Origin: CAZKVJ01 sp964556225
GTDB lineage: Bacteria > Actinomycetota > Acidimicrobiia > Acidimicrobiales > Ilumatobacteraceae
Reading direction: 5' to 3'
NCBI GenBank assembly: GCA_964556225.1
Contig: CAZKVJ010000002.1
Location: 1 to 64,000, forward strand
DNA length: 64,000 nucleotides
Position numbers and translations under genes: made by a program. A model generated the notes under the pieces. That model was given only the letters and a program-made list of their open reading frames with translations, was not told the origin of the DNA and ran no database searches. This document shows, piece by piece, positions 8,023-15,591 of this stretch (its first letter is position 1; each line of letters begins with the position of its first letter).

Positions 8023-8253
8023 ATGCGACATCGCCTCTCCCGCCTGTACCGGCAGACCTGTGCCCGCGTCCACGCCTGGCACCTGTCCCACGACGACGCC
8101 GGCCAGGCCACCACCGAGTACGCCCTCGTCATGCTGGGCGCCGCGCTCGTCGCGCTGCTCGTCGTGTCCTGGGCCACGTCCGGCGGCGGCGCCGGCAAGG
8201 TCGGCCGGCTGTTCGACAGGATCATGGACCGCATCATCAGCCAGGCCGGATGA
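8023..8253 (+). CDS. DUF4244 small pilin-like membrane protein, Tad locus 1
   Basis: A 76-residue protein with a basic N-terminus, then GQATTEYALVMLGAALVALLVVSW, a single hydrophobic helix with a Glu near its start (GQxTxEYAxxxL) as in Flp-type pilins. This is the DUF4244 arrangement found between TadC and TadE in actinobacterial Tad loci, so it is the likely structural subunit of this system. A strong GAGGAGG site lies before the ATG at 8023. This is the only clear ribosome-binding site inside the operon, in keeping with high expression of a pilin. Its stop overlaps the TadE start (ATGA). Confidence 0.8.
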   Translation: MRHRLSRLYRQTCARVHAWHLSHDDAGQATTEYALVMLGAALVALLVVSWATSGGGAGKVGRLFDRIMDRIISQAG

Positions 8254-8609
8254 CCCGACGCGACCGCGGGCAGGCCGCCGTCGAGGCGGCCCTGGTCCTC
8301 CCGTTCATGATGGCCGTGGTGCTCGGCGTCGTGCAGGTGGCGGTGGTGGCGGCCGAGCAGCTCGCGGTGTGGCACGCGGCGCGCGAAGGGGCCAGGGCCG
8401 CCGCGGTGGCCGCCGCACCGACCGACGCCGCCACCGCGGCCGCCCGGGCGGCCACCGGCCTCGCGCCCCTCGACGTCTCGGTCGTGGTGGCAGGTGGCCT
8501 GGTCGGCGTCACCGTCACGCACACCGACCCCACCGACGTGCCGCTGATCGGCGCCCTGGTGCCGACGGTGACGCTGCGGGCGACCGTGCGGATGGCGCTC
8601 GAGCCGTGA
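8250..8609 (+). CDS. tadE: TadE-like minor pilin, Tad locus 1
   Basis: A 119-residue pseudopilin-like protein. RGQAAVEAALVLPFMMAVVLGVVQVAVV (about 5-32) is the TadE signature with the conserved Glu after the cleavage-like site, followed by EQLAVWHAAREGARAAAV and a small beta-rich C-terminal domain ending in ATVRMALEP. The ATG overlaps the DUF4244 stop. It is the last gene of the locus; no TadG/Rv3654c-like gene follows, in contrast to Tad locus 2. Confidence 0.75.
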   Translation: MTRRDRGQAAVEAALVLPFMMAVVLGVVQVAVVAAEQLAVWHAAREGARAAAVAAAPTDAATAAARAATGLAPLDVSVVVAGGLVGVTVTHTDPTDVPLIGALVPTVTLRATVRMALEP

Positions 8610-8613
8610 CCAG

Positions 8614-8619
8614 TAGCGT
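8614..8619 (+). promoter_or_regulatory. -10-like box of the STAS gene
   Basis: TAGCGT ends eight bases before the ATG at 8628, directly after the Tad locus 1 stop. A leaderless transcript is predicted. Confidence 0.4.
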
Positions 8620-8627
8620 GGCCGGCC

Positions 8628-8954
8628 ATGGAGCCGGCCCTCGTCACGTCCGCCGTCGGCGGCACCGGCGTGCTGGCGGTCGGCGGCGAGGTCGACCTTG
8701 CCACCATCCCCCGCCTGCGCGACGCGCTCGTTCGCCTGGTCGGCGACCACCGCGGCGCCACGGTCGCCGTCGACCTCGACGGCGTCGGCGTCCTCGACGA
8801 CAGCGGGCTCGGGGTGATCCTCGGCGCAGCGGGACGGGCGCGCGAGGCCGGCGGCGACCTGGTGGTCGTCTGCAGCGACGCGCGCCTTCGCGCCCGGCTC
8901 CGCCTGACCGGCCTCGATCGCGCCGTCGAGGTGCGCGCCAGCCTCCACGGCTGA
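8628..8954 (+). CDS. STAS-domain anti-sigma factor antagonist
   Basis: A 108-residue single STAS domain of the SpoIIAA/RsbV type. The partner-switch motif VLDDSGLGVIL places the phosphorylatable Ser at position 59, and VLAVGGEVDLATIPRLRDAL is the usual N-terminal beta-alpha unit. Such proteins bind serine-kinase anti-sigma factors and release sigma factors when dephosphorylated. No anti-sigma kinase or SpoIIE phosphatase gene is adjacent, so the partners are elsewhere. Confidence 0.8.
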   Translation: MEPALVTSAVGGTGVLAVGGEVDLATIPRLRDALVRLVGDHRGATVAVDLDGVGVLDDSGLGVILGAAGRAREAGGDLVVVCSDARLRARLRLTGLDRAVEVRASLHG

Positions 8955-8966
8955 CGCGGGATCGCC

Positions 8967-10226
8967 TCAGCCCCTGCCACCGCCGGGGGCGATGCTGCTC
9001 ACACCGTCGGTGCGGAACTCGGGGTCGTAGCGGCGCAGCTCACGCCGGGCGATGGTCATCTTGTGGACCTCGTCCGGTCCGTCGGCCAGGCGCAAGGTGC
9101 GGATCGCCGCGTACATCCGCGCCAGCGGGAAGTCCTGGCACACCCCGCCGCCACCGTGGACCTGGATCGCGCGGTCGATGATCTTCAGCGCCGCGTTCGG
9201 CGCCGCCACCTTGATGGCGCTGACCTCGACCCGGGCCCCCTTGTTGCCGACGGTGTCCATCAGCCACGCCGTCTTCAGCGTGAGCAGGCGGATCATCTCC
9301 AGCTCGATGCGGGCCTCGGCGATCCAGTCCTGGATGTTGGCCCGGTCCGCCACCCGCTTGCCGAACGTGGTGCGGGCAAGGGCCCGCTGGCACATCAGCT
9401 CGAGCGCCCGCTCCGCCGCGCCGATCGTGCGCATGCAGTGGTGGATGCGGCCGGGGCCGAGGCGGGCCTGGCTGATCATGAACCCGTCGCCCTCGTTCGC
9501 GATCAGGTTCGAGACCGGCACCCGCACGTTGTCGAAGTGGGTCTCGGCGTGCCCCTCGGCGTCGATGTAGCCGAACACCGACAGGTTGCGCCGCAGCGTC
9601 ACCCCCGGCGTGTCGAGCGGAACCAGGATCTGGCTCTGCTGGCGGTGGGGCGACGCGCCCGGGTCGGTCTTACCCATGACGATGAGGATCCGGCAGTTCG
9701 GGTGGAACGCGTTCGACGTCCACCACTTGGTGCCGTTGAGGACGTAGTGGTCGCCGTCGCGCTCGATGCGCAGCGAGATGTTCGTGGCGTCCGACGACGC
9801 GACCGCAGGCTCGGTCATGCCGAACGCGCTGCGGATCTCGCCGTCGAGCAGCGGGCGCAGCCACGTGTCCTGCTGCTCCGGGGTGCCGAACATCGCCAGC
9901 ACCTCCATGTTCCCGGTGTCCGGCGCCGAGCAGTTGCAGGCCTCGCTGGCGATGTGCGACCGGCCCATGATCTCGGCCAGCGGGGCGTAGTCGAGGTTGC
10001 TGAACCCCTCGCCCCACCACCCGGCGTGCGGCAGGAACAGGTTCCACAGCCCCCGCCGGCGGGCCTCGGCCTTCAGCTCCTCCATGACCGGCGGGTGGGC
10101 GTGCGGGTTGCCGGATGCGGCGAGCTGCTCCTCGTACACCGGCTCGTTCGGGTAGACGTGCTCGTCCATGAACTCGAGGAGCTTCTCGCGGGTCTCCTCA
10201 CACCGGGCGCTGAAGGCGAAGTCCAT
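8967..10226 (-). CDS. Acyl-CoA dehydrogenase (ACAD10/11-like)
   Basis: A 419-residue flavoprotein. The N-terminal helical domain starts [26 protein letters not shown], the FAD/substrate segment is [22 protein letters not shown] with [10 protein letters not shown], and the C-terminal domain has [42 protein letters not shown]. These match the long-chain ACAD10/11-like subgroup. It would oxidise an acyl-CoA in beta-oxidation; chain length is unknown. The ATG at 10226 has TACGGT six bases upstream, and a much longer upstream open frame is antisense to the next gene. The two APH-fold kinases at 20-22 kb resemble the kinase half of ACAD10-type pathways but are not adjacent. Confidence 0.88.
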   Translation of the reverse strand: MDFAFSARCEETREKLLEFMDEHVYPNEPVYEEQLAASGNPHAHPPVMEELKAEARRRGLWNLFLPHAGWWGEGFSNLDYAPLAEIMGRSHIASEACNCSAPDTGNMEVLAMFGTPEQQDTWLRPLLDGEIRSAFGMTEPAVASSDATNISLRIERDGDHYVLNGTKWWTSNAFHPNCRILIVMGKTDPGASPHRQQSQILVPLDTPGVTLRRNLSVFGYIDAEGHAETHFDNVRVPVSNLIANEGDGFMISQARLGPGRIHHCMRTIGAAERALELMCQRALARTTFGKRVADRANIQDWIAEARIELEMIRLLTLKTAWLMDTVGNKGARVEVSAIKVAAPNAALKIIDRAIQVHGGGGVCQDFPLARMYAAIRTLRLADGPDEVHKMTIARRELRRYDPEFRTDGVSSIAPGGGRG

Positions 10227-10232
10227 GCGGCG

Positions 10233-10238
10233 ACCGTA
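10233..10238 (-). promoter_or_regulatory. -10-like box of the acyl-CoA dehydrogenase gene
   Basis: TACGGT on the minus strand ends six bases before the ATG at 10226. Confidence 0.4.
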
Positions 10239-10296
10239 CCTCCGGTGCGTCACGGGGTGGGCATGGGCCACGGCCGGGGCGTGGCACACTGCCGAC

Positions 10297-11268
10297 GTGG
10301 CGCGTCCTGCGGTCCGTCCCCTCGATCGCTGGGTCGAGGCAGGGCTGATCTCCCCCGAGCAGCGCCAGGCCATCGAGGCCTTCGAGCACACCGACGGTGA
10401 GCGCGGGCGCGCCCGTCCGATCGTCGCCGAGATCCTGGGCTCGCTCGGCTCGATCGGCGCCGTGGTCGCCGCGGTCATCGGAACGGCGATGCTGTGGGAC
10501 GACCTCGAGCCGTGGGCGCGTGTCGCCGTCCCGCTGCTGGGCGCGGTGATCCTGCTCGGTGCCGGCGCCGGCCTACCCCGCGGCGAGGACCGCTCGCTCG
10601 ACCGCCTCGGGGCCCTGCTCTGGCTGCTCGGCACGGGCGCGGTGGCCGCCGCGGTGGCCATCTGGAGCTCCGATGTGGTCGAGTGGGACGGCCAGAACGT
10701 GGCGCTCGCCACCGGCGCCGTCACGACGGCACTGGCGTTGGTGCTGGTGCGCCTGCGACCCGAAGCCCACCAGGTCCTCGCCGTCGTCGGCGGCGTCACC
10801 GCCCTCACGATGGGGCTGGTCTCGCAGTACGACCACGTGCGCCCGGAGCAGGTGGGCGTGGTGCTGGTCTGCCTCGGGATCGGGGTGGCGCTCACCGGCT
10901 GGGGCGGGCTGCTGCCCTCGCCCGCCACGTGCTACGTCACCGGTGGCGCGCTCGCCGGTGTCGGCGCGCAGATGATCGGTGAGTGGTCGCCGTGGTGGGC
11001 GGTGGCCGTCTCGGCCGTGCTGGCGGCAGGGTGGCTGGTGGCCGCCGTCATCGAGCGCAGCCGGGCGCTGCTGGTGGCGGGACTGCTGCTGGCGCTGTCG
11101 TCGGTGGTGCGCGGCGTCGTGGAGGCATCCAGGGACCGCGGCCCCGACGAGGGCGGCGGTTCCGGTGTCGTCCTGGCCGTCTTCCTGGCCGGTCTGTTGC
11201 TGGTGGGCGCCGCCATCGTCGCCGGGCGGGGACGGCCCCGGTCGGGATCGGAGCACAGCGATGAATAG
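10297..11268 (+). CDS. DUF2157-like polytopic membrane protein
   Basis: A 323-residue protein. A short cytosolic N-terminus ([22 protein letters not shown]) matches the start of DUF2157 proteins and is followed by about ten hydrophobic helices from residue 50 to 310, ending in a charged tail. Function unknown. The GTG at 10297 begins the conserved segment; the open frame further upstream overlaps the divergent acyl-CoA dehydrogenase start. Its last 8 bases overlap the ATG of the next gene, suggesting coupled translation. Confidence 0.6.
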   Translation: MARPAVRPLDRWVEAGLISPEQRQAIEAFEHTDGERGRARPIVAEILGSLGSIGAVVAAVIGTAMLWDDLEPWARVAVPLLGAVILLGAGAGLPRGEDRSLDRLGALLWLLGTGAVAAAVAIWSSDVVEWDGQNVALATGAVTTALALVLVRLRPEAHQVLAVVGGVTALTMGLVSQYDHVRPEQVGVVLVCLGIGVALTGWGGLLPSPATCYVTGGALAGVGAQMIGEWSPWWAVAVSAVLAAGWLVAAVIERSRALLVAGLLLALSSVVRGVVEASRDRGPDEGGGSGVVLAVFLAGLLLVGAAIVAGRGRPRSGSEHSDE

Positions 11269-11965
11269 CAGTCGGCGCCTCGTCGTGGCCGTGGCCGGCC
11301 TGGTGGTGCTGGCAGGCGTGGCGGTGGTGGCCGTGTTCGCCCTCGGGGTGCGCCACGTGCCCGACTACCCGACGCTGGCCGAGCAGCCGGACCCACCCCT
11401 CACGGGGACGATCGCCTGGAGCGGCTGGACCGACGACCAGGGGCCTTGCACCTAGCTGGCCGAGCTCGGCTCCGAGCCGCGCCAGCTCTGGTGCGGCGAG
11501 GAGCCCGACGCCCCGTTCGGCTACGCCGCCTGGCAGGGCTTCGACGAGAGCGGCAACCTGATCGTGGCGTCGTACAGGGTCGGGCCGGACACGGAGGAGT
11601 CGACGCTGTTCACGGTGGACCCGGACACGCTCGAGGTCATCGCCGAGCGGCCGATCGACGCCAGCGAGCGGCCGCCGGACCTGACGGTGCGAGACGACGG
11701 GGCCGAGGCCGTGGTGCGCCACGGCGACGACGACGGCTCGTGGGAGGTGCAGGTCGTCCAGGACGGGACCACACGCACCGTGCTCAGCGCCAGCGGCCCC
11801 GACGACTACTCGATGTGGGGGGCGCAGTGGTCACCCGACGGGCGCACGATCGTCGTGTTCGACTCGGCCCGCCGGGCGATCGCCGTGGCCGCCGACGGCG
11901 AGCCGAACCCCCGGGTCATCGCCACGAACGCCGACCGGCTCGCCTGGTACCAGCCGTCCGGCTGA
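11261..11965 (+). pseudogene. Membrane-anchored propeller-like protein split by an in-frame TAG
   Basis: One continuous frame from ATG 11261 to 11965 is interrupted only by a TAG at codon 65 (11453-11455). The first part has an N-terminal membrane anchor (about 5-29) and the segment PPLTGTIAWSGW; the second reads through LAELGSEPRQLW, repeated beta-strand units and WGAQWSPDGRTIVVFDSA, typical of TolB/PD40-like propeller repeats. Codon use is the same on both sides of the stop and no second start fits the junction. So this is a recent nonsense mutation, a sequencing error (TGG to TAG would give Trp), or suppressed. The start overlaps the end of the DUF2157 gene by 8 bases. Confidence 0.6.
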
Positions 11966-11973
11966 GCCTGCGC

Positions 11974-13002
11974 TCACGAGGGATTCGGGCGCACCTTGCG
12001 CACGCCGCGGCGGTCGGCGGCCCGCTCGTGCTCGCGCTGCTCCTCCTCCAGCGCCGCCTCCTCCGCCACGAGTCGCTTCAGACTGGCGAGGCGAGACTCA
12101 TCCAGCGTGCCGTCCGCGATGGCGGCGCGCACCGCGCACCCCGGCTCGTCCTCGTGCTTGCAGTCGCGGAAGCGACAGTGATCCATCAGCTCGAACACGT
12201 CGGCGAACGCCCGCTCGATCCCCTCGCCGGACAGCCACAAGCTGACGGCGCGCAGACCGGGCGTGTCGATGAGCCACCCCCCGTCGGGCAGCGCCACCAG
12301 CTCCGCGGCGACGGTGGTGTGACGGCCGCGCCGGTCGATCTCGCGCACCTCCCCCACCCTCTGCACCTCCCTGCCGACCAGCGCGTTCGCGAGCGTCGAC
12401 TTCCCGACGCCGCTCGCGCCGAGCAGAGCCACCGTGCGGTGGCCGGCCCAGTAGGAGCGCAGGTCGTCGAGCCCGGCGCCGGTGATGCAGCTCACGGCGT
12501 GCACCGGCACACCAAGCGCGACCGCCTCCACCCTGGCCACCGCTGACGCCACCTCGGCGGCGTCGGCGGCCAGGTCGAGCTTGGTGAGCACCACCGCCGG
12601 ACGAGCCCCGCTGTCGAAGGCCAGGACCAGCTCACGCTCGATGCGGCGCTGCTTGGGCGGGGCGCCGAGCGCGTGCAGCAGCAGCACGACGTCGACGTTC
12701 GCCGCCAGGGTGTGCGCCTCGGCCCGGGCACCCTCGAACGAGGCCCGGCGCACGAACGCGCTCCGACGGGGAAGGACGGCGTCGACTCGCTCGCCGTCGG
12801 CGGACGCCACCACCCAGTCCCCCACGGCGACGTCGGCACCGATGTTGCGGACCCGCTGCGGCGCCGCGTCCACGTCGACCAGCAGCGTGGACCAGCCGCG
12901 GTCGAGCCGGGAGACCCGCGCCGGCCGACCCTGCCGGGCGAGCGCGAGCCACTGCGCCTCCCAGGCGTCGTCCCATCCGAGCTCACGCGCAGCTGCGGCC
13001 AT
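11974..13002 (-). CDS. rsgA: Ribosome small-subunit biogenesis GTPase RsgA
   Basis: A circularly permuted GTPase that helps 30S subunit maturation. There is an OB-fold N-terminal domain (about 20-90), then the motifs in permuted order: LTKLDL (G4), GASGVGKST (G1), and DTPGLRAVSLW (G3). The C-terminal zinc knuckle has CRFRDCKHEDEPGC (Cys-Cys-His-Cys). The ATG at 13002 was chosen: TACGGT lies nine bases upstream and the conserved sequence ELGWDDAWEAQW starts just after it. A TTG at 13041 would add 13 residues. Confidence 0.9.
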   Translation of the reverse strand: MAAAARELGWDDAWEAQWLALARQGRPARVSRLDRGWSTLLVDVDAAPQRVRNIGADVAVGDWVVASADGERVDAVLPRRSAFVRRASFEGARAEAHTLAANVDVVLLLHALGAPPKQRRIERELVLAFDSGARPAVVLTKLDLAADAAEVASAVARVEAVALGVPVHAVSCITGAGLDDLRSYWAGHRTVALLGASGVGKSTLANALVGREVQRVGEVREIDRRGRHTTVAAELVALPDGGWLIDTPGLRAVSLWLSGEGIERAFADVFELMDHCRFRDCKHEDEPGCAVRAAIADGTLDESRLASLKRLVAEEAALEEEQREHERAADRRGVRKVRPNPS

Positions 13003-13149
13003 GTCCGGGCGACCGTACGGACCGCGCCAACCCTCCGTCAACGCACTTCAGAAGCCCCGTTCGTGTGACCGATACCCACCCGGTAACAGGCGGTCAGCGG
13101 TACGCCCGCGCCCGTAGCCTCCCCGCGAACGCTGCACGAAGGACCTCAC

Positions 13150-15534
13150 ATGCTCGCTCGACTCGGCCGTTGGTGCTTCCGCCATCGCTGGCTGACGCTC
13201 ATCACGTGGGTGCTCGCCGTCCTCGGCGCCATGGTCACGGCTCAGGTGGCACTCGGCGGCGAGAGCTTCGACACCCAGTTCGACATCCCGGCCACGGAGA
13301 GCCGCCAGGTGGTCGACCTCCTCGAGCAGGCGTTCCCCGACCGGGACCCGGTGACCGACGCCCAGATCGTCTTCCGGGCCGATCAGGGCATCGCCGACCC
13401 CGAGGTGCAGGCGGCGATGGAGGAGCTGTTCGCCGCGATCCAGACCGCGAACCCAGGGGTCCTGGTCGACGGCCCGTACAGCGAGCAGGGGGCGTTCCGG
13501 GTGAGCCCGGACGGCACCATCGCCTACGCCGAGCTGCGCCTCCCCGACAAGGGCACCGGCCCCGGTCCGGGCGGCGGCCAGCTCGGGACCGACATCCGCG
13601 ACGCCGCCGAGTCGGTCGCCGTCCCCGAGGGCGTGCAGGTGGAGTTCGGGGGCGACATCTTCGCCGACTTCGAGATGCCCGAGAGCGAGATCGTCGGCCT
13701 GCTGGCCGCCGTCATCATATTGGTGCTGGCGTTCGGTTCGATCCTCGCCATGGGGCTGCCGATCGGCACGGCCATGATCGGGCTGCTGATGGGCGTGGCG
13801 CTCATCACGATCGGCAGCCACCTGATGCTCATGCCGGACTTCTCGCTGCAGATCGGCGCCATGATCGGCCTCGGCGTCGGGATCGACTACGCCCTGTTCA
13901 TCGTCACCCGCTACCGCGAGCACCTGCAGGCCGGCGACGACCCGGAGACGTCGGCGGCCGTCGCGCTCGACACCGCCGGACGAGCCGTGCTGTTCGCCGG
14001 GGTGACGGTGATGATCTCGCTGCTCGGCATGTTCCTGATGGGCATGACGTTCGTGAACGGGCTCGCCGTCGCCGGCTCGCTCGCCGTCGGCGTCATGGTG
14101 CTGGCCTCGCTCACGCTGCTGCCCGCGCTGCTCGGCTTCGTGCGCCACCGCATCGACGTCACCACGCGGGCGGCGCTCGTCGCGCTGGTCGTCTTCGCCG
14201 GGCTGTCGCTGTTCGGCGTCGTGGTGCTGGGCACGCTGACCCTGCTCCCGCTCGGGCTGGTGCTGGCCGCTGGCATCATGGCCCTCAGCTTCGTCATCCC
14301 CGGCGGGCGCACACCCATGCGGCGCCGGCCGCCGAAGCCCCGCGAGCAGCAGCTCTGGTACCGGTGGAGCCGGCTGGTCCAGGCCCGGCCGTGGACGTCG
14401 TTCATCGGTGGCCTGGTCACCCTGTTGGCGCTCGCCATCCCGGTGCTGTCGCTGCGCATGGGGTTTTCCGACAACGGCAACCGGGCGGAGTGGCAGACGG
14501 TCCGCAAGGCGTACGACATGCTGGCCGAGGGCTTCGGCCCCGGCTTCAACGGCCCGCTGACCCTCGTCGCCGAGGTCGGACCGGGCTCACCGAACCCGGC
14601 GGCCGACGAGTCTGAGCTCGCCGCGGTGACGGCCGCGATCGTCGCCGACCCGGGCGTGGCGTTCGCCTCACCGCCGATGCCGATCTCGGAGGACCTGGTG
14701 GTGTGGCGGGTCGTCTCCGCCGCCGCACCGCAGGCAGAGGCCACCACGGAGCTGGTGCACCGCCTGCGCGACGAGGTCATCCCCTCCACCGGCGTGGCGG
14801 TGAACGTCGGCGGCTTCACCGCGGTGGCCGTCGACCTGTCGGACTACTTCGCCCGCCGGATGGTCGTCTTCTTCGGCGCCGTGCTGTCGCTGTCGTTCCT
14901 CCTGCTGATGGTCGTGTTCCGCAGCCTCCTGGTGCCCCTCAAGGCGGTGATCATGAACCTGCTGTCGATCGGCGCCGCCTACGGCGTGGTCGTGGCCGTG
15001 TTCCAGTGGGGCTGGGGTGCCGGCGTGACGAACATCGGCACCGGCGCGCCGATCGAGCCGTTCCTGCCGATGATGCTCTTCGCCATCGTGTTCGGCCTCT
15101 CGATGGACTACGAGGTCTTCCTCCTGTCGCGCATCAAAGAGGAGTTCGACCGCACCGGCGACAACGCCAGCGCCGTCGCCGACGGCCTGGCAGCCACGGC
15201 GCGCGTGATCACCGCGGCGGCGCTCATCATGGTGTGCGTGTTCTCCAGCTTCGTGGCCGGCGACGACCGCACCGTCAAGATGTTCGGGCTCGGCCTCGCG
15301 GTGGCCGTCGCGATCGACGCCACGATCGTGCGGATGGTGCTGGTGCCGGCGACCATGGAGCTCCTCGGGGCCAAGAACTGGTGGATCCCTCGCTGGCTCG
15401 ATCGGATCCTGCCCACCATCGACGTCGAGGGCCACGACGAGCTGCACGAACGGGGTGCTGTCACACCCGAGGAGGCCGTGCTCAGCCCTGAGGACGACGA
15501 GCGGCCGGAGCTCGTCGGGACCGGTCGGTCCTGA
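13150..15534 (+). CDS. MMPL/RND-superfamily transporter
   Basis: A 794-residue inner-membrane transporter with the two-fold MMPL layout: a helix at the N-terminus (RWLTLITWVLAVLGAMV), a periplasmic-side domain of about 150 residues, five helices including GLGVGIDYALFIVTRYREHL, a second extracytoplasmic domain (about 430-570), and a second bundle with FGLSMDYEVFLLSRIKEEFD. The two GxxxDY motifs correspond to the proton-relay segments of MmpL-type proteins. Substrate is unknown but is usually a lipid or hydrophobic compound. AAGGA precedes the ATG at 13150, and a TAGCCT box at 13115-13120 may be its promoter. Confidence 0.88.
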   Translation: MLARLGRWCFRHRWLTLITWVLAVLGAMVTAQVALGGESFDTQFDIPATESRQVVDLLEQAFPDRDPVTDAQIVFRADQGIADPEVQAAMEELFAAIQTANPGVLVDGPYSEQGAFRVSPDGTIAYAELRLPDKGTGPGPGGGQLGTDIRDAAESVAVPEGVQVEFGGDIFADFEMPESEIVGLLAAVIILVLAFGSILAMGLPIGTAMIGLLMGVALITIGSHLMLMPDFSLQIGAMIGLGVGIDYALFIVTRYREHLQAGDDPETSAAVALDTAGRAVLFAGVTVMISLLGMFLMGMTFVNGLAVAGSLAVGVMVLASLTLLPALLGFVRHRIDVTTRAALVALVVFAGLSLFGVVVLGTLTLLPLGLVLAAGIMALSFVIPGGRTPMRRRPPKPREQQLWYRWSRLVQARPWTSFIGGLVTLLALAIPVLSLRMGFSDNGNRAEWQTVRKAYDMLAEGFGPGFNGPLTLVAEVGPGSPNPAADESELAAVTAAIVADPGVAFASPPMPISEDLVVWRVVSAAAPQAEATTELVHRLRDEVIPSTGVAVNVGGFTAVAVDLSDYFARRMVVFFGAVLSLSFLLLMVVFRSLLVPLKAVIMNLLSIGAAYGVVVAVFQWGWGAGVTNIGTGAPIEPFLPMMLFAIVFGLSMDYEVFLLSRIKEEFDRTGDNASAVADGLAATARVITAAALIMVCVFSSFVAGDDRTVKMFGLGLAVAVAIDATIVRMVLVPATMELLGAKNWWIPRWLDRILPTIDVEGHDELHERGAVTPEEAVLSPEDDERPELVGTGRS

Positions 15535-15591
15535 CGGCTGCGGGCGCAGCGCCTTGACACGGGCGCGGCAGTTCGCCTAGCGAGAAGGGGA

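Noticed and set aside
15554..15583. TTGACA followed by TAGCGA 18 bp later before topA
   Set aside because: The -10 box lacks the final T and the transcript would begin after the ribosome-site-like GAGAAGGGG, so the two signals conflict; too weak to list.
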